Source: Pyrrhosoma nymphula (taxonomy: Eukaryota; Arthropoda; Insecta; Odonata; Coenagrionidae). From it: a DNA stretch of 64,000 nucleotides. Location: positions 130,497,422 to 130,561,421 of the forward strand of contig OY754329.1 in the NCBI GenBank assembly GCA_963573305.1, written 5' to 3'. Of this stretch, positions 1-12,630 are shown piece by piece. Below the pieces are notes generated by a model, which was not told where the DNA came from, ran no database searches, and saw nothing but the letters and a program-made list of their open reading frames with translations. Position numbers and translations under genes: made by a program. The stretch's first letter is position 1; every line of letters begins with the position of its first letter.

Positions 1-760
1 TTTTTAAAAATGAGGCACGATACCATTTCCACGGTCTCCGATGTCAATAGAAAGAGAGGGTCCTGGAGATCAATAATCCAGCATAAAAACAGACGTGTGG
101 GGAATTGCGTGACCGAAAGGAGAATATAGATGTGTGTGTATATTTGTTATTTTTTCAGCGTAGACCAGGGAGAGTGACACAAAAAAGCTTGGGGAGGATA
201 TATAGAAAATATATATGAAAAAATAAAAACAGTGGGGCGAAGGGGGCTTGGTTTGGGATTGAGAGTTAGTTGGGGGGAAGGAAGGGGGTCGAACTGGCAG
301 ACACGGCATTGATTTTGGCGGTCCCACGGCACAAGAGGGGTAGGGCGGGGATTGGTTGGGGGGTGGAAGGATAGGAAGTAAGAGATAGAAAGAAAGGGAG
401 AGTAATGAATGACAAGAGAGAGAGAGAGATGGAGTGAGTCAAGGGTAAGGTCGTCCTTGCAGCCGCCCAGGCAGACGGGGTGGGGGGAAAGGGGAGGGAG
501 GTGAAGTGGTTCAAGGAGAAGAAAAGGAGGAGGGGAATGAGCGAAATAAGGGGGGGAATAAAGGGGGAAAGAGGACGAGAAGGATATGCTGGAGGAGTCG
601 TGCGGGAGGGAGGGAGAGGGGCGGACCGGGGGAGTAAGGACCGTCGGCGAAGTTACGGGCCAGAAGAACGAGAGGGTAAATTCGGCTTGGACTGTACAAT
701 GGACTAAATGAGAGAAGAATGAGCCGATTGAGAAAAAACCGGTTCACGTAGAACGCAACA
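1..760. repeat. Purine-rich low-complexity tract, no gene
   Basis: The plus strand is dominated by G and A runs, including a GA microsatellite near 415-430. Open frames here are Arg/Lys/Gly-rich on plus and Pro/Ser/Leu-rich on minus, as base skew alone would produce. No domain is recognisable. It could be a pyrimidine-rich leader of a minus-strand gene outside the window, but nothing shows this. Confidence 0.5.
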
Positions 761-827
761 ACATAACTGATAGTAGTTAGAGTGATGTACTACTATCTAC
801 ACATTAACTTTAGTGATAAATCATTCT

Positions 828-994
828 GATATCAACATTTTTCGGGTGACGCTGGCGTATATTGTTTAGGATCACAACAGTTTCGCCAGCTATCCCACTG
901 GGGTCCTCAGGTGAAGGGCTGTTGAAGAAACAAGTGAGAAACTGTTGTGATCCTAAACAACATACGCGGACGTCACCCGAAAAATGTTGATATC
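828..994. repeat. Foldback palindrome (hairpin MITE-like)
   Basis: Left arm 828-883 and right arm 939-994 are reverse complements over 56 bp with about four mismatches, separated by a ~55-bp spacer. Both ends read GATATCAACA outward to inward. I see no clear target duplication, so the superfamily is open. The minus strand at 910-880, partly in the spacer, reads CTGAGGA, an interrupted CCAG/CTGG pairing and then GAAAC, resembling a hammerhead core. Confidence 0.8.
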
Positions 995-3280
995 ATCTGA
1001 TCAACGCCGCGGAAACCTGCGAACGAACATCAATAAATCATTATTTTTTTCTGGAGAAGAGGGTCTAATTAGATGCCATTACCTCATCTCCAACGTCCTG
1101 TAATCACATGTTTGCTTCTTCAGGGCTAAAATGAATTCACAGTACCTACAAAACATGTGATCACTCACATATGGTATAATATATCATCAAAATTATGCAC
1201 AAAAACCATTTACATCCTTTTCGAAAATGAGTGCGCTTATTTTTTTTGCTACACCCTCATATATTTTGAGTGGATTATTTTTTTGTTGCAAGCCTAATAA
1301 GATATTTATGAATTGCTAATGTTTTCAGTAGATTTTTAAGTTAATACGATGAGGTAATAACATTCATCATTTCCCATGACCTATCTTCTCCCAAAGAAAA
1401 AAATTATTTCGACCATTCTTAGGAAGGAATAACTAATGATGATGATGATGATGATACAGAAAGGATCTCATCTTTCTAATCGTACAAGATAGCAGGCACT
1501 TAATATTACAAGACTTTTCGAGATATTTGACAAAAAGTAGAAACCGGATTCCATGGGAAAAGGTATGGCTGTGCGTTACAAAAAGATGTTATTTTTGTAA
1601 GATTAATTTCTCCCTACTAATTGATGCGAATATCATGACACCACAGAGTATGATTACTCTATGATGACACATAGTTGAAATCATGGGCTATATTCTTCCA
1701 AATCCTTCCTTAAGCTTAATTACCAGAGGATTCCAATTAAAAACACTCCATGACTAACACGATGAGACTTATCAAACGAAATGTGTATAACACACGACGA
1801 ATGCCATACGTTAACTCCATTTTCGATAAAACGTGTTCCGCAGATTCTGTCTCCTGCAGAAAAATGATAAGCTTCAAAATAGAGCAAAGAAGTTCATGAT
1901 AAATATGATAAAATGTTATTCGAATGGTCGATAAATCAACGAGACCAAAGTAATTTCGAAGATGCCGAAGGCATAAGTTTTGAATAACCAGTCCAGTTTA
2001 AAATCGATTCGTCGGACGCATGTCGAACGTCGGAGGTCATAGATTTCATTATCTTATAAGGTTATTTCATGAACACTAAAACTACCATGAACACTGAAAC
2101 TACATTTCATGAACACTAAAAACTCCAAAACTCGACAACACATACACCACTGTCACGAATATGAGTATTTAAGGCTAATCATATTAGAAAAGCAGCAGCA
2201 TTCTATGGGATTATACAATTTCAAATTAATATAAACATAGGATCCACAAAACCACAGAAAAATGTATAACGGCAAATAGTTGCGATGTTTGGCCTACGCA
2301 AGAAAAATCCGAGAGCACTCAATTAATGACTGCTAAAAATGATTACTGTTTGAAGTAACGAGGAAAGTACTAAATAGAAGTAACGTAGAGGCAAGCAAAA
2401 TTAGGAAAGGAAAAATGAGAGATTTGGAAAAAGGTAGTCACAGCATTTAACGGAATACGAGCGTAGAAGTGACCACCACGGATGGATCAACATTAACTTT
2501 AAATAAGATGTTCAGTGGGCCAGAGTCCCCATAAATAATGAAGATGCGCGTGCATTTATCACCCTGGTCAATCACGTATACCCTCGCCTATCAATAAATA
2601 CGATATGTCAAATTTCCCACAGGTGAATGCATACAATGCATTGAAATCTCAAAAAATGACATTTTCATCCATAAACCTGCATTAAGGTCCAACACAACAA
2701 TTCATAGAGAAGATATTTAAAATTTCACGGCTGCGAAAATGCAGAGGGAGGAATCATAAGAAGATTTTTCGTAAAAAAATCTCTTTACGATTAAGTGACG
2801 TAAAAAGGTACAAAATCGTAAAACTATTTTTAAATTTAGTTTAATGGAAAAAATTAGAGTCGTTCCGCGAGTAGAAATTCATAAATACAATGTATTATTG
2901 TACAATCCACGGTTATAATGTTTAACAACCAGATGAATCAGTGAATATTTCAAAAAAGTCGATTTCTATGATTTTCTTTTGATTTGTAAATATTTCTATG
3001 ATGTCTATGTAGTCCTCGAAGATGATGCGACTTGACGACCAATGTCAAATATAGTCGGATACTGGAATTAGCTACTTGCTTCGACGTGCATCTCTATCAC
3101 AAAACGGCGCTACATAACACCAATCCATTCTGCCACCATAAATCATCACCAATTGATACCCCAGTCGTTGACGGGACGGTTCAGGCCCGTCCCCTGCAAA
3201 AGTCGCGCACAAAGGGCACACACAATAGGAATGCGCAACGAGAGGATTCGAGTTCGCAGACCCTTGTACCGCGGGGTTTT
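995..3280. other. No gene seen; AT-rich intergenic or intronic DNA
   Basis: There is no coding signal on either strand. It holds a (GAT)n microsatellite at 1436-1455 and a short degenerate triplet of a CATGAACACTA(A)AAACT unit at about 2068-2130. CpG is frequent (about 24 in 1501-2100 by hand count), which marks unmethylated DNA in comparison with the block at 34.65-41.8 kb. Confidence 0.5.
1436..1455. repeat. (GAT)n microsatellite
   Basis: Just over six uninterrupted ATG/GAT trinucleotides. Short and unremarkable, but a possible polymorphic marker. Confidence 0.9.
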
Positions 3281-3490
3281 TTTTCTCCCTTATTTTTTTA
3301 TTCAGAACCCCTTTTCGGAATTCCGCACGCAAAATGTATAAAGCCGGGGCCAATTGCGTCACACACGCAAAGGGTCGCTTGCAAATCGATTCGTGCAGAG
3401 GTCGGCGCGCGCACAGTCAGTCTATCTCGCTTCCCAGTTCTCCGCTCTCCCATCCACTACCCCTCTCTCTCTATCCCTACCGCCTTAACC
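3280..3490 (+). promoter_or_regulatory. Possible CpG-rich core promoter
   Basis: This stretch is GC- and CpG-richer than its flanks and holds TATAAAG at 3337-3343, a CCAAT at 3350-3354 and an arthropod Inr-like TCAGTC at 3417-3422, then a pyrimidine-rich leader-like run. The TATA to Inr distance (~80 bp) is wrong for one canonical promoter, so the motifs may be coincidental. No downstream exon was identified. Confidence 0.2.
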
Positions 3491-3648
3491 CTAGCGATGG
3501 AAAACCCCACCCTTTTCGCTAGAACTCACACATGCCCAGAACCATAATCGTCACCTATTCGATTGTCTTCTGCATGAAAAAGTGGTAGCAGTTATTCTAC
3601 GTCTACATTCTACTAGTATAAAAATTATACACTTGTTATTATATATTA

Positions 3649-3920
3649 GGGAAGGTGGTGACCTAGTGGGTAGAGAGCTGGGCTACCGACCGGAAAGTCC
3701 CGGGTTCAAATCCGGGTGAAGCCTCTCTGGACACCCCCTCCACAAATCCTCGCGGTGCGACTGTCTGATTGTCACAACTTCGTGGGAAATCGCAGGTGGC
3801 CAAGTGAAAGGAACTGGCTCCCCTAACATGAATGTGTGAATTCCACACGCCGATGGCTTAGTACGGGGAGAGATGTACTCTTACCTACCAAAACCAACCT
3901 TAGGGTTGAAATACCGAGTG
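3649..3920 (+). mobile_element. tRNA-derived SINE with target duplication
   Basis: The head folds like a tRNA with a pol III A box (TGACCTAGTGGG at 3659-3670) and a B box (GGGTTCAAATCCG at 3702-3714). A tRNA-unrelated body follows to about 3920. It is flanked by ATTATATATT at 3638-3647 and again at 3921-3930, a 10-bp target duplication that fixes both ends and shows L1-type retroposition. It is non-coding and would depend on a partner LINE, not identified here. Confidence 0.85.
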
Positions 3921-4389
3921 ATTATATATTTTTACTAGGTAGTGTTAAGACAAAGCCATGAAAAGGGACGAGTATGGGGAAAAGGAAAAGGACGAAAGGG
4001 AATTCCATGTTAACGGACAGTAATAGTGTCTCACTCTGCTTTTTGGTAGACACTAATGGTGTAAGATAAGAAGGAATAAATCAGGCCTTCGACAGGGACA
4101 GGGCTCGACAGGGTATCTCTCTTCATTTTGTATATATTCTAGAGATATTTTGCCGGGTTTAAACAACATGGCCCTTGTCATCAAGATACTCTTTCGGAAT
4201 AATCCCGATCCCTACTTCGGAGAAAAGGTGAGAGAATTTCAAGAGCAGTAATTTGTCTATCGGATGGAAAGTGTGGAATTGTGAATCCCTAGAAATCATA
4301 CGATAAGAGAATGCCTTCGGAGAGGCCGGATATCAATCCACCCATCCTACATTCCCAAAATATCCTTCACTTACGAAGGTATAAAATGA

Positions 4390-5690
4390 TATTTTCTATG
4401 AGTGAGAAGGCGGGGCTGAATATTAGGGTGGGAGGGCCAAAGTAGAGCAGGTAGGACAGATTACGTACATAGGTGGTACTCCGGAGGAAAATTAACAAAA
4501 ATTGAAGGTGAGAACTATTTTGAAATTGTTCAACTACCTATATTCAACATTAGATATCTAAGAAAACTGCCAAAGAAGAAAGGGAGGGCGAAGAAGACGA
4601 CATGGAAACCGGTACTAAGGCCACGGAACCAGGAAAGAAGAGGATTTAAACCAATGTAAAGTAAGAAGGGAGAGAAGTACAGAATAAATTAAATATTGTA
4701 AATAGCAGACCAAAGACTAAAGAAAAAATCTGCTAAATCTTTTTTTATATTATTAATTTAAAGCAATGTGAAAAAAACACTCAAGGTAAACAATCTAAAG
4801 TCAAAAATATGTATCACATAAATTGAAAACACAGGGGTTTAAAAGTCTATAGGTACCACTAGTCACTGAACACGATTTGAAAATGCAATCAAAGATCTTT
4901 TTGCAAACAAACGGGAGAGTATTAAAAGGTTCTCTCCTTTTTTTAAGTGGAAGGCACCATGGGCGCCCATACAATATTTTCCAGTGGGGGGCCAAGACAT
5001 AGGTTTAAGAAGGGGGGGCGGTCCGAGGAGCCCTCTCGAGTCCCGGAAAGTTTAGTAAATTTGAGGTCTCAGGATTACATTTTTGGAACATCTTAGATTA
5101 ATGACAAGTTTATAAATTTGTTGATAAAATATTTATTTAATCCTGCAAAAACAATAAATAAATTAAATTTTCCCTTCCCTTTTTTATTTTTTCCGGGGGG
5201 CTAGGGGGAGGGCAGCGGCCCCCCCTTGCCCCCGTGTATGGGCGTCCATGGAAGGCACATAAGATGTAGAAGTGCTCTGGCCACGGAAATATTTTCGGAG
5301 AGAAGGGAATTGATGAGGGGGGATGTGAGGAAGGAATTCTAGAAAAGATTGGCTAAAATTCTGACATAGAGTGTGGGTCTGTGCAGGTCGGAAACCTGGT
5401 CAGAGCGGAGAGAAGAAATAAGTAGACTGATGCATTTGAAATAAGGGCTTGGAGAAGAATGGAAAGGGTGATCTGGGTAGCGAGTAAGACAAACGAAGAA
5501 GAGTTTAATATGGTAGGAGAGGAGGAAGTAATTGGTGGCGCATATTCAGAGAAGGCTGGAAAGATGGATAGAGGGCATTTTGAGTGGTGATGGCATGCTA
5601 AATAGTGCGAAAAAGGAGAGAACGCTTGGGAAGCGTGGAAGAGAAGAGGCAAAGTGCTTCGCAGGCATAACCGACGGTATGGGTTTAAAT
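4390..5690 (+). pseudogene. LINE family LA, decayed RT C-terminal region, interrupted
   Basis: Translated in shifting frames, 4390-4490 matches the LA segment with IRVGG and VEQV, TYIGG-type motifs, and 5270-5690 continues with RRELMRG, SETW and a MERVSWV-like stretch. The same peptides are well preserved at 14494-14042 (minus). The block between holds unrelated DNA including a hAT element at 4958-5250. Frameshifts and stops make this copy dead. In complete LINEs this segment follows the RT catalytic domain. Confidence 0.7.
4958..5250. mobile_element. hAT-type non-autonomous element, 293 bp
   Basis: Terminal inverted repeats are CATGGGCGCCCATAC on the left and CATGGACGCCCATAC on the reverse of the right end. 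GAAGGCAC at 4950-4957 is repeated exactly at 5251-5258, an 8-bp target duplication typical of hAT transposases. No coding capacity. C/G homopolymers sit just inside both ends. Confidence 0.88.
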
Positions 5691-5699
5691 CGCTAACAC

Positions 5700-8600
5700 T
5701 TTCGTTCAATTCATTCAACTCTAAGCCCTTCTTTTTCGCACTAATTTGGCCATCGGTAAACTCTGGTTATTGCATGTCACATTTCGGCACCATTTAGCCT
5801 ATTGTACTTAATATTCACCGTTCAAAGTGAATAATAAAATCCAGGGCGAATGTAAACAAACCCGGCCGGCGAAATACTCAAGAGATGTGGCCTGAAGAGA
5901 GTGAAGTAACAACTCTCTTCCACTTTTTAATGCAAGGGGACTTCTAAACAATTCTCTTGATGATCCCTCTCGGAATCTCTGTTATGCGATGCCGCAAATG
6001 CTTCGAATTAGCGTCCCGAAGGGTAGTGACCGAACGGGATTTAAGTGCAATTCGAAATTCAAAGGCAATTCGACGTGCATGTGTGGATGGATCTGTTTAA
6101 CGCCCATCCGATAGGGATCTCTCTGAATGAGAGAGGTCTAGTCTCTTTATAAAGCGCCATTCTGTGATTCGTTGAAGACGAGCCAGCAACTTCTGACAGT
6201 TCGTTTTCTTTGTAAACAACGAGTATGGGAAAATCGCTATACCGTCAGTCATATTTAATTATTTTCATCGGTTAAATCGCCGGTAGGAAGCCGCTACCTT
6301 ATTTACACACCAGCTCAAAAGGGAAGTACATAATTAGATAACATTAAAAACGTCCAAGAAATTTCCTCTCCAGTGACCAAGAAGTTTAAGTTGAGTCGGT
6401 GCGTCAAAGAAATATTACTTGGCTTTTTATTCAGATAGGTCATAAGGTTTTATCTGATAAGTGGAAAATTGATAAGAGAGGCTTTAAAAATATTTAGAAT
6501 CTTTGTTAAATTGAAATTCGTTAAACTTTGGCAATGAAGAATGTAAATATTGTCTGTCGTTAATCCCTGATCACAGAATGCTGTTCTCAGTAGGAGAGAT
6601 TCTTTACATTTTAAGATTATCCATACCGACGGCCTAACTATGAGTTTCTAACGAGTGGATACTAGCACAAATGGAGATGAAAATCTAATGTTATCTGTGA
6701 AAACGGAAGTATGGAGAGTGATAGGAAAACGGGGAAAACGAATTTTTCGAGTTGAATTCATGACGAGAAGGCACTTCCGTGGTCCTCGGAAAACGAATAA
6801 TTCAAGGCACGGAAATGACAGAGTCAGCGAAGCGACCGAAGATTTCCTTACGACAATCGTAAAATTTAAACCTCGAAATAAAAAATATCTCTGAACTTAA
6901 TGGTAGGTACCCAATACGAGTGGATATAACCCTCAGGGATATAGCGGACGGGTAGGACGAAACGTCGCAGGTCACGTGACCTCGCAGGTTCCAGGAAAAC
7001 ACGATAAACAAACCAATGTCCTTTTGCTCAAAACAAACAAAGAGCGAGCTCATTTGAGCACTGAGTTTTGTGATAGCGAAGTTCAAGATCAAATCTAGTA
7101 AAAACGAGCTTTTTTATGTTTCGCGCCCTGTATTAATACCAATAGTGTTTTACTCGCTTCAACGGTGTTCGTAAAAGTAATTATATCCCACAATAAAGCA
7201 ATGTAAACGCACAGTAATTGGTTGAACCACATTTTCTAAGTCAAATCGTCCACCTCTCCAATGAAAATAAGGAAATTAAAAAGCAAATTGAAAGATACCA
7301 ACGATAATTTAGGCTAACCAAAGTGAAGCCACTGAATGTGAAAAAGGCGAAGCAAAGTTTTTCGAAAATAAAAAAAAATTCCATCTATGTAAGTTGTTTC
7401 TTCATTAAATGAAATCAATTACCTTTGCAAAAGATAAATGTTGTATTCGAATTCAAGTCACTTTGTGATACCCAGGTCAAGAGAAAGGATATTTTTTCTA
7501 AAAAGTGTGGGAACATCCGAAACCATGGTTAGTTATGGATACATATCCATTAAGATTTGTAACGATTTTAAGGAAAAACAAAGAACAACAGCCATAGAAG
7601 ATTTACGCCCAAGGTTTAGGGGTATCAAGAAAATACTTTAATTTCCCAACTCATTATCAAAAGATTGCCATAAAGATGAAACAATAAGCCATTAAATCAA
7701 ACATTTACACGGGCATTGGTCCATAGCATAACACAAAATTTCTTAATTGGTAACTATTCGTCGTTACGATATCCTAAGCGAGGGAAAAAATACTATTTTC
7801 TTTGCTGTGTCTAAGAATCATTCAACATTCAACTGAGAAAAATGTCCCTACAGATAGGGGGCACTCTGATGCCCTCAACGCTGGATAATTCATTTAATTT
7901 GACGGTATATTTTTTTGCATAAGGTGGAAACGAGATTGAAACGATTTCTCAACATGCTTGTCATTAAACTAGCCTCTCTCCCCGCTTAAAGTTCAAATAC
8001 ATGCATCTTGTATGCACAACGCATGTGAAAGTAATTCTTGAAACCCGCGTTTTGAATTGCGAAAGGTTTAGCACATGTGGAAACTGTTCAAGGGGGCAAC
8101 GCCACTTCTGCCAAAGCAGAGAGAAAAAACACACGGCTCATGTCACACTCTTTCACAAATGACAATGGCAAATATCATCACGGTAGCAGCAGCGGCCACA
8201 TACAACAGTGCGCTCCAACTAGAGCAAAAACAGGAAAAGACCTGCGCTCCAGCGATGTGTCGTCAACTAATTGAAAAGACAGCTGTTCAAAGGTCCACTA
8301 ATCGTTGAGTGCACAAGCACGCGCGGGTATTTCACGTCCACCCGAGTTGTGACGAGGGGATAAAAATTAGTAATGAGGGTTCAAAGTCACACCTAGTAGA
8401 ACTGAGCTTATGAATCGATGTAGCTGCCTGAACAAGATTCAAATGCAGTCATATAAATCAATGAACTCAAGGTATTTACGATAGGTAACGAAATTAAGAT
8501 ACTCTGCTTGTTTTAACATAGATTCCCACTCGCGTTATGGTTGAGTAATTGCGTGAAATCGATAGAAAATGAAATCAAACTTGGAAATGGCACATTTAAG

Positions 8601-10680
8601 GATATGCGCAGCAATTTTGTTTTTTTGAAGTAATAAAAATGACATCTCAAAATACTCCGTTGCTCAGCGGATATTTCGTTAGTACAGTCATGAAAAATTC
8701 GGTAGATATCTAAATGTATATTTCTCCACTCCAAAATAGCTACTAAGCCATCGAAAAAACGGAACAGTTCGAGGTGTGGCCCATTATTTTACTCAGACAT
8801 AGCCCAAAATATAAAACCTGAGTGCGTAACTGGTAGACGAAAAATTTACACAGTTGAAAAATCATAAATTCAGAGCTTCCACATTTTGATGCTAAACGAA
8901 GGGATATAATGTTATTTGAGAGAATGGATAGTACTTAGACCTATTTCCATATATTCCGGCACAAATATATCAGAAAAATAAGTTTCTCTAAGCAAGTAAT
9001 TTAGCAGTTTTATATAGAGACTCCTGAGGTATGAGCGGGTACCTGTGCAATGAAGTCATTAACGCATTGATTTTTATTGCGTATATAACGAAATTAATAG
9101 TACGTCAAACGTGTCATTTGCCACATTTAATATTTTTGTACGCACAGAAACTTGAAAAAAAAAATTTCTACAAATATTCATAGAAAACAGTGCATTTAGT
9201 TCTCAAGGACAAAAATGACGACCTTGGAATATATTCTTCACAAAGATCCGAAATAAAAAAATTGATACCGAATAGGGGGCACATTAATCTCCTAAAAGTA
9301 AAATAACGATAAACCAATTACAAACGTACTAAAGTGTATTTATTTACCTGAAAGCAGGAATAATGAAACTACACGGCAGGGATATACTTAAGTCGAATTT
9401 CGTTAGCAATAACGGAGACAGTTTCAACTACTTCCCGAAGAGATTCAACGGCGTGATAAATGGTTATCTCAAAGGAAATTTTTACGATAACCCTCCTGAG
9501 ATGAGAGATAGTGCGAGCCATTCATTTAATAGCCTTTTATGGGAATAACACGAAATAAGCCTAACCCCAAAAAAAAAAATAATCCTCTCCGATTTTGAAA
9601 AAAAAAATCATACTCTCTCGGAGATATCTGATGCTCAGACAAAAAATATCAATTCAAAATGTGAGAATTTTATATTTTATCTAGCATTTTTTCTGAACAC
9701 AAGGATTATGTACAAATTTTTGTTTTATAAAATATACACTAATAAAAATATAAAATACACTAAGCAAAGCATCATAAAGTCTACGAATTTCTTCTCAATC
9801 ATCATCGGCCACTATCAAAAACTTTCCCAATATTCAGAAACCTTCCGCCATCAGTCGAATTGTACTTTATTTTACTCCGAAAAGCTGATATTCCCTCATG
9901 TCATTTTGAACAATAAAAGTAATTTATTGCATACGTTTATGAGAATCAATACGATGTTGGCACTTAGACACAATAATCATAACAAATTACAAAAGAGAAA
10001 GGTAAACCCTTATCAATCTCGTCATAAGATATGATGTAATTCGGAATTCTTGGGTTAAAATGGAATTAAGACACCCCCGACAAATTACAATTTCTTCTTT
10101 TGCTCTCAATGGAAAACTATGGCATAAAACGCAATTTTAAATTTCTAGGTGTATACTCGGAGAAGAAAATTTTAAATTTTTATACGAACAAGCAAATAAA
10201 ATAATGAAAACTATTCATTTTCATGCGATACGACAAAAAAGAAAGAATATTGCCTCAACATCTCGTGAAATCCAACCGTCTAATGCGACAAAACATAGTA
10301 ATTAAGGAGGAAAGAACTATGAATCATTTTAGTAATCTTAAGAAAAACAAAATTTGAGATCAGAAACAAAAGCAGGTGTGGAAGCTCTCTTGACTTCAGG
10401 AGTCCAATAATTCCAACTACAGAAAAAGATGAAGGATCACTTTGCCTAAATTTTTGTTTTGAGTTTTTTGTCATATTTTACTTTCACGAATCAGGAACAA
10501 AGACTAGTTTAAAAGACCGATGCCAGAATTTCACGATTTTTAAGGTTTTTTGCGATCAAAGCCAGCAAAGTTTACCAATATATACGCAAAGAATCTTGAA
10601 GTTAACCTACATTTGTCGAAATGCATTACTAACATAGATAATGAACAGCCGGTGAGATAAGTCGATAAAATGACTTTAGA
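5700..10680. other. No gene seen; intergenic or intronic DNA
   Basis: I found no convincing exon, transposon end or RNA gene in this ~5 kb. Short frames at 6655-6894, 8075-8308 and 9708-10034 carry no recognisable domain and lack codon or splice context. CpG dinucleotides remain common. Small undetected exons cannot be excluded. Confidence 0.4.
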
Positions 10681-10688
10681 CTTCAATT

Positions 10689-10949
10689 CTGTGGTAGGAT
10701 GGCTAAATATGATATGTCCGTATTTTTTAGTTATACATACCGTTGGATTCGTCTCCGTAAGATCTATAAGATGGCAAAATGTGACATGTTTAGGATTTGT
10801 AGGGTTTGAGAAAACCCTGTGGCAATATGTGTATGTGATATGTCCATTTTGCAAATATCTTTAGTTGGCCAAGAGCTATATGTCATGTACATTGCTCTCC
10901 TGCAAAATTTGCAAAACATGACATATCATATTTAGCCATCTTACCACAG
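10689..10949. mobile_element. TIR element (MITE-like), 261 bp
   Basis: The left end CTGTGGTAGGATGGCTAAAT and the reverse complement of the right end CTGTGGTAAGATGGCTAAAT match, and pairing continues through GATATGTC, about 30 bp per arm. Both outer flanks read AATT, which is itself palindromic, so a target duplication cannot be separated from a longer repeat. No ORF. Superfamily unresolved. Confidence 0.65.
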
Positions 10950-12123
10950 AATTTGTCGCAGCCTTCACACTTGGCAACGATCTTCAAAAAGGGCAAAACA
11001 TAAACCGTTACACACGCAAGTCTCCGAAACATACCGACTTCAAGTATTTCTAAAACAGAAAGGTCATGAAATCAAGCATCTGTTAGGAATAGCTTAGTGG
11101 AGGAAAAATGATCAGAAAAAAAGTTAAGTATCGACCGAATGTCATCTGAAACGAAACGAAGTATCGTCCCAGACGAGAGAGACGTAAACAAGGTCAAAGC
11201 CGAAGCCTCTCCCAGTCGGGAGCATGTGCACTCATCACCGTGAACGGGGAGTTTCATTGCTCGAGAGGGCGCCAAATTCGAATCGGCAAGGAGGATATGA
11301 ACTGCAAACAAAACTCATAGCTTCAGAACAGAATTTTTAAAAACAGGCTCAGGATACCGACGGCATCGATCACTTTGGATTCCTTCCAGATAAAGCAAAG
11401 TTCTTATTCCCAAGGAGTCACGAATCGAGTGATATTTGCAGGAAACAGGATCATACCGGTTGAGCGGAAAAGAGTAATTTACTTTTTCATTTATTATAAA
11501 AAATCAACCACCAACCAACACTAAACTGAAAAGCAAGGGTTACGTCTCTGGGTACGGATACAATACATAAAAATCGACAGTATTTACGGATTTTCAAGGG
11601 CTTTGTAACGTTAATATTTACCCAAAATGTTTATTTTTTCTTTTTTTACCGTGACAGAGAATCATTCCAATTTGTATTTTGGTAGTAGCGGTTTCGAAAA
11701 CTTTACGTAAAAAGTTACTTGCACGACAACGAACCGCCAATCAGCGAGGAGAGCCTTGCGAATGATTTGTAAACAAATGAACAAACTCTTCTCGAGTTAG
11801 GTTACATGACGACGGAACAACAAAACACGCGAAGATTTTGATGGTATGTTTTGTCAACAAATGAACTCTTTCCTATAAATTTAAATTTTAGGCACATACA
11901 TAAGCTCTTTAAGTATTTAAAATAAGCTTTTTTACGTGAATCAAAACGAGCCGCTAATAGGCACACAGAAAGTTACAAATCCTATAACATATACATTTAA
12001 ATATCGTAGCAATACGAATGCAACATTGAAATCGGCCCCAAGCGCCGCCCAGCCAAGGTTACCGGGGGGCTTTGGGTGTGATCGATACGGGCAAGCATGG
12101 GGAGTTCCCTCCTCTCCCAAGTC

Positions 12124-12135
12124 ACTCACCTCATC
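12124..12135 (-). other. 5' splice donor of the minus-strand exon
   Basis: On the minus strand the exon ends ATGAG at 12130 and the intron begins GTGAGT at 12129-12124, matching the metazoan donor consensus. The acceptor and following exon lie at lower coordinates and were not found. Confidence 0.6.
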
Positions 12136-12630
12136 GTCCGTGATGTAATCCCTCTTCCTCCTCGATGACCGTCCCAGGGTTGTTGATCGGCCGACAAGGT
12201 TCTCCTCATCTTCGTCACCGAACAGCGACGGATAGGCTGCAGCGGCCGCGACGCAGGGAAAACATAGAATCACAACAGCCGTCCAAGACAACCACACCAT
12301 TAGCATCCTCGTGCTCCTCCTTCGGCTGCAATCGCCGCGCCTCGGGAGAGTAGAGCCTTGGCGTCCCGACACATCATCGCCGTCGACCCGGGCATAGCAC
12401 ACTTTATCTACATCACTAACGAAGACGGCCGCACTGTCCGAAAGTTCGCCGGGCGCTAAGGCGAGGGAGGCCGGCCAACTCCCCTTGGTCCTCCCGGCAT
12501 CGTCCTCCACGCCTTCCCCGGTTCCGGAGTATTGTTCTTCGTCCGATTCTTCGCCGCACATGTTACGTCGTGAGGGCAGCGGGAACTCCGCATGTCGGAG
12601 GCGGGAATCCTCCTGGATGGGCATGGACAT
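12130..12630 (-). CDS. First or early coding exon of a membrane or secreted protein (partial)
   Basis: The minus-strand frame from ATG at 12630 gives 167 codons and reaches a consensus donor, GATGAG/GTGAGT, exactly between codons (phase 0); reading past the donor gives implausible sequence. Residues 1-108 are polar and acidic, 109-132 form a hydrophobic segment starting MLMVWLSW, followed by an acidic stretch and a dibasic RRKR at 157-160, a furin-type site. Starting at Met109 instead would give an ordinary signal peptide. The exon is GC- and CpG-rich against AT-rich flanks. Type II membrane proteins cleaved by furin (TNF ligands, transmembrane collagens) share this layout, but I do not recognise the gene. 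Confidence 0.6.

Noticed and set aside
480..707. Arg/Lys/Gly-rich frame
   Set aside because: Produced by the GA-rich low-complexity tract.
3032..3547. 171-codon plus-strand frame
   Set aside because: Frame composition follows local C-rich skew, no domain or splice context, and overlapping frames are open on both strands.
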